From assembly GCA_019242395.1 (NCBI GenBank), contig JAFAVP010000246.1:1-37818 (forward strand): a stretch of 37,818 nt of DNA. The letters run 5' to 3'. The notes beneath the pieces are model-generated. The model was given only the letters and a program-made list of their open reading frames with translations, had not been told where the DNA came from and did not search any database. Origin of the DNA: Alphaproteobacteria bacterium (GTDB lineage: Bacteria > Pseudomonadota > Alphaproteobacteria > Micropepsales > Micropepsaceae). Below, piece after piece: positions 32,520-37,818 of this stretch (the first letter of the stretch is position 1; each line of letters starts with the position of its first letter). Both the position numbers and the translations under genes were made by a program.

Positions 32520-33671
32520 TCAGTACGATCGCGGCAAACCCAGCACGTGCTCGGCGAGGTAGCTGAGGATGAGATTCGTGGAGATGGGTGCCACCTGATA
32601 GAGCCGCGTCTCGCGGAATTTGCGCTCCACATCGTAATCCTCGGCAAACCCGAAGCCGCCATGCGTCTGTACGCAGGCGTTCGCGGCCTCCCATGAGGCG
32701 TCCGCCGCCAGCAGCTTCGCCATGTTGGCTTCCGCGCCGCTCACCGCACCCGCTTCGAACAGCGAAGCCGCGCGCTCCACCACTAGCTCGGCCGCCCGCA
32801 TCTTCGCGTAGGCTTGCGCAAGCGGAAACTGCACGCCCTGGTTCTGCCCGATGGGCCGGCCGAACACGACACGCTCCTTCGCATACGCCACCGCCTTATC
32901 GATGAACCATTTGGCGTCGCCGATGCATTCCGCCGCGATCAGGATGCGCTCGGCATTCATGCCGGAGAGAATGTAACGAAAGCCTTCGCCTTCCACGCCT
33001 ATCAATTGCGCCGCCGGCACGCGCACATTGTCGAAGAACACTTCCGTGGTGGCGTGATTCATCATGGTGCGGATGGGCTTGATGGTTATGCCGGCGCCCT
33101 TCGCCGCGCGCATGTCGATGAGGAACACCGACAATCCGTCTGTGCGCTTCTCCGCCTGCTCCTTCGGCGGGGTGCGGGCGAGCAACAGCATGAGGTCGGA
33201 CTGTTCCGCACGCGAGGTCCAGATCTTCTGGCCGTTAATGATGTAGCTATTGCCCTCGCGCCGCGCGGAGGTGGTGAGCGCCGTGGTGTCGGTGCCGCTC
33301 GAAGGCTCGGTGACGCCAAAGGCCTGCAGCCGCAACTCGCCGCTGGCGATCTTGGGCAGGTATCGCGCCTTCTGTTCGGCGCTGCCGTGCCGGAGCAGAG
33401 TGCCCATGATGTACATCTGCGCATGGCAGGCGGCGCCGTTGCAGCCGGCGTGGTGAATTTCTTCGAGCATCGCCGCGGCAGCGGAGAGCGGCTGGCCGGA
33501 GCCGCCGTACTCTTCCGGAATGAGCGCCGCCAGCCACCCGGCCTCGGTCAACGCTCGCACAAAATCTTGCGGATAGGCACGCTCCCGGTCCAACGCGCGC
33601 CAGTACGCGCCAGCAAACTGCGCGCACAATTTGCGCACCTGTTCTCGGATGGCAGTGTAATCAGCGCTCAC
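32520..33671 (-). CDS. Acyl-CoA dehydrogenase
   Basis: A 383-residue flavoprotein that oxidises an acyl-CoA to the 2-enoyl-CoA, passing electrons to ETF. Family landmarks are 'IPEEYGGSGQP' (51-61), 'FGVTEPSSGTDTTAL' (118-132), 'YIINGQKIWTSRAEQSD' (143-159), 'VFGRPIGQNQGVQFPLA' and 'HGGFGFAEDYDVERKFRETRLYQVAP'. The usual catalytic Glu of the 'YEGTSEI' motif is replaced by 'YQVAPISTN'. Instead, E241 in 'MNAERILIAA' sits where isovaleryl-CoA and long-chain dehydrogenases keep their catalytic Glu, so the enzyme is probably active with that alternative base. Start GTG at 33671 with a weak ribosome site. Acyl substrate unknown. It is alone, with no thiolase or CoA ligase nearby. Confidence 0.92.
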   Translation of the reverse strand: MSADYTAIREQVRKLCAQFAGAYWRALDRERAYPQDFVRALTEAGWLAALIPEEYGGSGQPLSAAAAMLEEIHHAGCNGAACHAQMYIMGTLLRHGSAEQKARYLPKIASGELRLQAFGVTEPSSGTDTTALTTSARREGNSYIINGQKIWTSRAEQSDLMLLLARTPPKEQAEKRTDGLSVFLIDMRAAKGAGITIKPIRTMMNHATTEVFFDNVRVPAAQLIGVEGEGFRYILSGMNAERILIAAECIGDAKWFIDKAVAYAKERVVFGRPIGQNQGVQFPLAQAYAKMRAAELVVERAASLFEAGAVSGAEANMAKLLAADASWEAANACVQTHGGFGFAEDYDVERKFRETRLYQVAPISTNLILSYLAEHVLGLPRSY

Positions 33672-33720
33672 AGTCGTGAGCCTAGCGGGACGCCGCTATT
33701 CTGCCAAAGCTGAGCAGGAC

Positions 33721-33746
33721 GCCGGGCGGCGAAGCTGCCGCCCGGC
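33721..33746 (-). terminator. Strong hairpin after lipoprotein gene
   Basis: GCCGGGCGGC-GAAGCT-GCCGCCCGGC is a perfect 10-bp GC stem with a 6-nt loop, 8 bp past the stop of the gene at 33755-34207. There is no clear T-run on the minus strand, but position and strength suit transcription termination. It also lies between that gene and the dehydrogenase gene on the same strand. Confidence 0.6.
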
Positions 33747-33754
33747 ATTGTCCT

Positions 33755-34207
33755 TTATTGCTGCGATGGCGGCCCATCCTCCTCGGACGGGGGCGGTCCG
33801 CTGTCGTCGGAAGGCGGCGGTCCGTACTCCTGCCGCATCTGCTGCTTGGCGCATTTATGCGGATGGTTGGCGCACCACCGCGGGCCGTGCGGCCGGCGGG
33901 GCGGTGGGCCTGACATATCGCCGTTGGGAGGAGGGCCGTATTCGCCTCCACCGGCACCGCCCGACATGCCCGGGCCGGAATCGTTCGGAGGCGGGCCTTG
34001 CTCATCTCCGGGGGGCGGACCTTGGTCAGCCTCGCCAGGTGGTGGGCCCTGATCGGGCCCTCCCGGCGGCGGACCGTAGTCCCCACGCGGCGGAGGAGGC
34101 GGTGGCCCATACCCGGGCCCATTAGGCCCGTCTGGGTAGTAGACGCAGGCGGAAAGCAGGACGGCCGATCCGAGAATGGCGGCGGCCGGTGCAAGCCGAA
34201 GGCGCAT
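33755..34207 (-). CDS. Pro/Gly-rich small lipoprotein
   Basis: About 150 residues from the ATG at 34207, which has AGG upstream; an in-frame ATG at 34219 is an alternative that adds four residues. The signal peptide 'MRLRLAPAAAILGSAVLLSAC' ends in a lipobox (L-S-A-C), so the cysteine should be lipidated. The mature protein is low-complexity, with repeated 'YGPPP', 'QGPPPG' and 'SGPPP' units interrupted by 'PRWCANHPHKCAKQQMR', a compact Cys/His-containing patch. It ends 'DGPPSQQ'. A disordered envelope lipoprotein of unknown function. Proline-rich mature sequence and lipobox together support it as real despite its low complexity. Confidence 0.75.
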   Translation of the reverse strand: MRLRLAPAAAILGSAVLLSACVYYPDGPNGPGYGPPPPPPRGDYGPPPGGPDQGPPPGEADQGPPPGDEQGPPPNDSGPGMSGGAGGGEYGPPPNGDMSGPPPRRPHGPRWCANHPHKCAKQQMRQEYGPPPSDDSGPPPSEEDGPPSQQ

Positions 34208-34345
34208 GGAAGACCTCATGAAACAGGTTGCCCGTCCAGTGTACGCAAACGCTTCAAAGGATGCTTTGGTGGCAGGGTGCCTGCCGGATGACGAATTCGC
34301 AATGTCGCTTGACCGGTGGGCGCGGCCGCGGCTGAGGTGAAAGCC

Positions 34346-35581
34346 ATGCGCACACGTGAGGACTGTCTAAAGCTCGATGCAGACGACCCGCTGGGGTTCG
34401 CGCGTGCGCGGTTCTCCATGCCCGAGGGCCTGATCTATCTCGACGGCAATTCGCTGGGTGCCCTGCCGGTTACGACGGCGGCGCGCGTAGAGGAGGTAAT
34501 CGCGCGCGAGTGGGGCGGCGATCTCATCCGGAGCTGGAACACGGCGGACTGGATCGGGCTGCCGCTGCGCGTGGCGAAACGCATCGCGCCGCTGATCGGC
34601 GCCGGCGAAGACGAGGTCATCGCGGCGGATTCCACCTCGGTCAATCTCTTCAAGCTGGCTGCGGCGGCGCTGAAGCATCAGGCGCCGCGGCGCGTGATCC
34701 TCACCGAGGGCGAGAACTTCCCAACAGACCAGTACGTACTGCAAGGGTTGGAAGCACTGCCAGGCGGTGCTGCGGAGTTGCGCACCGTCGCGCGCGAAGA
34801 ACTCCTCGACGCGCTGAACGATGACGTAGCGCTCATTGCGCTGACACATGTCGACTACAAGAGTGGCGCCATTCACGACATGGCCGCGATCACCGCTGCT
34901 GCTCACAGGGTGGGTGCGCTGGCGCTCTGGGACTTGAGCCACAGCGCCGGCGCGGTGGAGCTTGCGCTAAACGGCTGCGGCGCCGACCTCGCCATCGGCT
35001 GCGGCTACAAATACCTGAACGGCGGCCCCGGCGCGCCCGCGTACCTGTTTGTCGCGCGGCACCTGCAGGACAAACTGGTGCAGCCCTTAAGCGGCTGGAT
35101 GGGCCATGCGGCACCGTTCGAATTCGCCTCGCAGTATCGCCCCGCCGCCGGCATGTTGCGCTTCCTGTCCGGTACGCCTGTGGTGCTCGGCATGGCGGCT
35201 TTCGAAGAAGGCCTGAAGACGTTCGATGGAATTTCCATGCGCGAGGTGCAGGCAAAGGCGCGGGTGCTCGGCGATCTTTTTCTCTCGCTCGTGGAGTCCC
35301 GGTGCAGGGATGCCGGATTTGTCATCGGCTGCCCGCGTGATTCCGCCAAGCGGGGCAGCCAGGTGTGTCTGTGGCATCCGGAAGGCTACGCGATCATGCA
35401 AGCGCTGATCGCCGAAGGCGTGATCGGCGACTTCCGCGCTCCCGATGTCATGCGCTTCGGCTTCGCGCCGCTCTACACACGCTACGTCGATGTGTTTGAA
35501 GCGGTGACGAAGTTGGCCGAAATCATGCGGAGCGGCCGGTGGCATGAGGGCTGCTTTCAGGTTCGCGCCGCCGTAACCTGA
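34346..35581 (+). CDS. kynU: Kynureninase
   Basis: A 411-residue PLP enzyme cleaving kynurenine to anthranilate and alanine (EC 3.7.1.3) in tryptophan breakdown. The start ATG at 34346 has GAGGTGA about 6 nt upstream; the track start at 34316 lacks this. Landmarks are 'YLDGNSLGALP' (31-41), 'TSVNLFKLAAAAL' (97-109), 'LALWDLSHSAGAVELALNGCGADLAIGCGYKYLNGGPGAPAY' with PLP lysine K222, and 'LSGWMGHAAPFEF'. Length is normal for the bacterial family. It stands alone, without tryptophan dioxygenase or formamidase in the window. Its stop is 4 bp from that of the convergent beta-helix gene. A 126-bp leader separates it from the lipoprotein gene; nothing regulatory could be recognised there. Confidence 0.94.
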   Translation: MRTREDCLKLDADDPLGFARARFSMPEGLIYLDGNSLGALPVTTAARVEEVIAREWGGDLIRSWNTADWIGLPLRVAKRIAPLIGAGEDEVIAADSTSVNLFKLAAAALKHQAPRRVILTEGENFPTDQYVLQGLEALPGGAAELRTVAREELLDALNDDVALIALTHVDYKSGAIHDMAAITAAAHRVGALALWDLSHSAGAVELALNGCGADLAIGCGYKYLNGGPGAPAYLFVARHLQDKLVQPLSGWMGHAAPFEFASQYRPAAGMLRFLSGTPVVLGMAAFEEGLKTFDGISMREVQAKARVLGDLFLSLVESRCRDAGFVIGCPRDSAKRGSQVCLWHPEGYAIMQALIAEGVIGDFRAPDVMRFGFAPLYTRYVDVFEAVTKLAEIMRSGRWHEGCFQVRAAVT

Positions 35582-35585
35582 GCGT

Positions 35586-37388
35586 TCAGCGCTGATAGGC
35601 CCCGATGTTGATCTCGCCGTGGTTCGTTCGAGAATACCCGGCAAAGTCGTACTTCCCGGTCATCGCTTTCCCAAGCATCGCTCCGGTGCCGCGCGCGGGC
35701 GATGAGGACACGACATCCAGGTCGAGCGGGTCGTCCAGGCTCACGAACTGGGGGTCGGCGAAGAGGGAGTGCTCGTCCTGACCCGTGCTTTGGCGGTACA
35801 CGTCGAAGCCGTGGTAGCGCTGCTTCTGCCACACCCACATTCCGGCGTCCGCGCCCTCCGGTGAGAAGTACAGGTTGTAGTCGAGCATCGCCGGATTGTT
35901 GGTGCTGTCGGTGAAATCGTTCACGAACAGGTTCTGTGGGCCGGCATACAGGATGTTGTTCTCGAACACATTATTCGCGGCATTGAACTGAATCTGGAAC
36001 TCGCCGCTGCCGGTTTTTTCGGTGTCGTTGGCGTAAAGTGTGTTGTTGACGATAATGCAATGATCGGTGCCGCCGCGCCTGGCCGCATAGCCGCCGATGG
36101 AAATGCCGGCGCTCTGGCCCTCGTACACAATGTTGTTCCGCGCGGCGATGAAGCTGGAGGTGTGGCCTTCATGTTCGCTCGCCAGCTCGATGCCGAGATC
36201 GACGTGATGAATCAGGTTCTGCTCGATGACGATGTTCGTGCCGCCGTCCACGTAAATGCCATCGGCGGCGTACTGCTTGCCGTAATCCGGGTTACCGTAA
36301 GAGGTGATGTTGTACACTGTGTTGCCGCGGATCACCCCATCGCGCGCTTGATCGTATTTCGGATCTTTCGAAACCCGCTCGAAGCCGATGGCGCCGATGC
36401 CGATATTGTCGTCGTCGTGGATCGAATTGTTCAATACCGCGAAGCGCTTGACGTTGCCATCCAGCGACAGTGTTTCGCTGCAGCCGGTATGCAGGTTGTA
36501 AATCTCATTCCCGGCGATCGCGATGTTTTCGATCGCCGTAGGCGCTTGCGTGCCGTATACGGTCAGTCCGAAGGCGTTTGAGCCGCACTGGCGCGGCGTG
36601 GTGTGCGCGTACGTGGCGATGTCGTGAATGCGATTGCTGACGATCTGGACGTTCTTCCCCGCACCTGTAACATAAATTCCGATGGGAACCCGGTTGCGGC
36701 TCTTGGTCTGGTAATTGCGCACTTCGAAACCGCTCACGATCACGTAACTGGCGTTGTCGAAGGTGAAAAGCCCCCATTGTCCGTGGGGAATGTTGAGGCC
36801 CGTGCCGTCCAGCACGGCGGTCTCGCCGGGGTAGCTCTGGAAGGTGATGTAGCCAGCCGATGCATTCCCCGCGACGTGCAGATGCACATGCTCGTTGTAG
36901 GTGCCCTCTCGCACCAGCACTGTATCTCCTGCGCTTACGGAGTCGGCGGCATGCTGAATGGTGGCCCAGGGTGCCTCGATGCTGCCGGAGCTCCCATCGC
37001 TGCCATCTGGCGCGACGTAGTAGGTGCTGCCCTGCGGCGGTTGCGCGAGAAGCGTCACCGTGGCGGTGGCACTGGCGGAGGGATCGGCTTTCGCGACGGC
37101 GGTGACGGTGACCAAGGCAGGCGAGGGCAGTTTCTGCGGCGCCGTGTAGAGACCCGACGGGGTGATCGTGCCGTAGGCCTTGCTGCCGCCGACCGCATTG
37201 TCCACCTCCCAGATCACATCGCTGTTGCCCCCGCCGGTAACCTGCACGGAAAATTGCAACGTCGCAGGCGCAACCAGCTGCGTATATGCCGGAGAAACAG
37301 TTACGCTAACGGCGGCTTGCGCGGGTGGCACCGGCAAAGAGGCGGCGAGTAGCGTAAGAGCGGCAACAACTTGACGCATGACGCTCAT
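35586..37388 (-). CDS. Secreted right-handed beta-helix protein with Ig-like N-domain
   Basis: A 600-residue exported protein. The signal peptide ends 'VPPAQA'. Residues about 27-115 look like a bacterial Ig-like domain ('[27 protein letters not shown]...[10 protein letters not shown]'). From '[46 protein letters not shown]' onward it is a parallel beta-helix of the kind found in polysaccharide lyases and related carbohydrate-active proteins, with many N-rich turns ('[10 protein letters not shown]', '[17 protein letters not shown]'). No catalytic set could be assigned, so lyase activity is only possible. The first ATG (37388) overlaps the aldehyde dehydrogenase stop by 4 nt; an ATG at 37379 is the alternative start. 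Such coupling between a cytosolic enzyme and a secreted protein is unusual. Confidence 0.85.
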   Translation of the reverse strand: MSVMRQVVAALTLLAASLPVPPAQAAVSVTVSPAYTQLVAPATLQFSVQVTGGGNSDVIWEVDNAVGGSKAYGTITPSGLYTAPQKLPSPALVTVTAVAKADPSASATATVTLLAQPPQGSTYYVAPDGSDGSSGSIEAPWATIQHAADSVSAGDTVLVREGTYNEHVHLHVAGNASAGYITFQSYPGETAVLDGTGLNIPHGQWGLFTFDNASYVIVSGFEVRNYQTKSRNRVPIGIYVTGAGKNVQIVSNRIHDIATYAHTTPRQCGSNAFGLTVYGTQAPTAIENIAIAGNEIYNLHTGCSETLSLDGNVKRFAVLNNSIHDDDNIGIGAIGFERVSKDPKYDQARDGVIRGNTVYNITSYGNPDYGKQYAADGIYVDGGTNIVIEQNLIHHVDLGIELASEHEGHTSSFIAARNNIVYEGQSAGISIGGYAARRGGTDHCIIVNNTLYANDTEKTGSGEFQIQFNAANNVFENNILYAGPQNLFVNDFTDSTNNPAMLDYNLYFSPEGADAGMWVWQKQRYHGFDVYRQSTGQDEHSLFADPQFVSLDDPLDLDVVSSSPARGTGAMLGKAMTGKYDFAGYSRTNHGEINIGAYQR

Positions 37389-37818
37389 AGCTTCACCATG
37401 ATGTGGCGGGGCACGGTATAATCCTCCAGCGCATACATGCTGAGGTCCTTGCCGTAGCCGGATTGCTTCAAGCCCCCGTGCGGCATTTCGTCGGCCAGCA
37501 TGAAGTGGCAGTTGATCCAGGTGCAGCCGTAGCGCAGCCGCGCGGCCGCCTGCATGCCGCGCGAAATGTCTTTCGTCCAGACGGAGGAGGCGAGGCCGTA
37601 ATCGGAATCGTTGGCCCAGGCGATGGCCTCCTCCACGTCGGAAAAACGGGTGACGGAAATGACTGGGCCGAACACTTCGCGCCGCACGATTTCATCGGCC
37701 TGCTCGGCGCCGGCGACAATGGTGGGCTGATAATAGAAGCCGCCACTGGCGACGCCGGTGCCGCCGGTGGCGATCTCGATGTGCTTTGTTGCCTTTGCGC
37801 GATCCACGAAGCCGGAGA
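37385..37818 (-). CDS. Aldehyde dehydrogenase family protein, C-terminal part
   Basis: The frame is open to the right edge, so this is the last 144 or so residues of an NAD(P)-dependent aldehyde dehydrogenase. Typical C-terminal motifs are '[34 protein letters not shown]', '[20 protein letters not shown]', '[38 protein letters not shown]'. The ending '[16 protein letters not shown]' resembles gamma-aminobutyraldehyde dehydrogenases (PatD/YdcW-like), but that assignment needs the missing N-terminal part with the catalytic Cys and Glu. The GTG at 37807 in the track is internal. Its stop overlaps the beta-helix gene start by 4 nt. Confidence 0.9.
   Translation of the reverse strand, partial: SGFVDRAKATKHIEIATGGTGVASGGFYYQPTIVAGAEQADEIVRREVFGPVISVTRFSDVEEAIAWANDSDYGLASSVWTKDISRGMQAAARLRYGCTWINCHFMLADEMPHGGLKQSGYGKDLSMYALEDYTVPRHIMVKL

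Noticed and set aside
1-37818. CRISPR arrays, insertion sequences, phage genes, rRNA
   Set aside because: None seen: no regularly spaced repeats, no transposase or integrase motifs, no rRNA-like sequence.

Overview
This is a GC-rich bacterial chromosomal segment. Gene content fits an alphaproteobacterium: a glpX-recJ pair, a dual cold-shock-domain protein followed by a DUF192 protein, a Cox-type molybdenum hydroxylase cluster with a MocA fusion, and a GH13 alpha-glucosidase of the HTSDEHPWF type. The many secreted repeat proteins (GLUG, GloVer, HAF) suggest a soil or aquatic lineage such as the Rhizomicrobium/Micropepsaceae group. That placement is inference from gene content. No phage, transposase, integrase or CRISPR array was seen.

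Layout. 1-7000: the 3' end of a GloVer-repeat gene (+) meets a four-gene minus-strand operon of tandem GLUG-repeat exoprotein paralogs. 7299-8939: alpha-glucosidase. 8870-12992 (-): a tightly packed response regulator, histidine kinase, MocA-type molybdopterin-binding/cytidylyltransferase fusion and NifU/IscU-like scaffold. 13170-14021 (+): exported protein with five EF-hand loops. 14028-17002 (-): coxG-coxS-coxM-xdhC(N)-xdhC(C), with no catalytic molybdenum large subunit in the window. 17153-20953 (+): double cold-shock protein, DUF192 protein, pyruvate phosphate dikinase.

21031-27176 is a tandem duplication of a two-gene divergent module. Each copy has a small secreted protein (-) facing a membrane-anchored winged-helix regulator with a periplasmic TolB/PD40-like propeller (+). 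Both intergenic regions are 306 bp and contain matching inverted repeats and a roughly 50-bp block about 90% identical. A hairpin with a compensatory base-pair change follows each secreted-protein gene. 27222-29955: glpX and recJ. Next comes an AT-richer HAF-type exoprotein gene bracketed by two copies of the last 20 or so codons of recJ, ahead of tRNA-Glu(UUC). This looks like insertion of a cargo gene at the recJ 3' end. 31227-37818: a full-length GloVer protein, acyl-CoA dehydrogenase, Pro/Gly-rich lipoprotein, kynureninase, a secreted beta-helix protein and the 3' part of an aldehyde dehydrogenase.

How the genes fit together. The Cox cluster and MocA would serve a molybdenum hydroxylase: CoxS and CoxM are electron-transfer subunits, CoxG a membrane recruitment factor, and XdhC/MocA prepare and insert cofactor. 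PpdK and GlpX are gluconeogenic enzymes. The exoprotein genes and the two membrane-regulator modules point to heavy investment in the cell surface and envelope sensing. Starts were re-chosen where the ORF track ran too far upstream, using Shine-Dalgarno sites, signal peptides and 4-nt stop/start overlaps.
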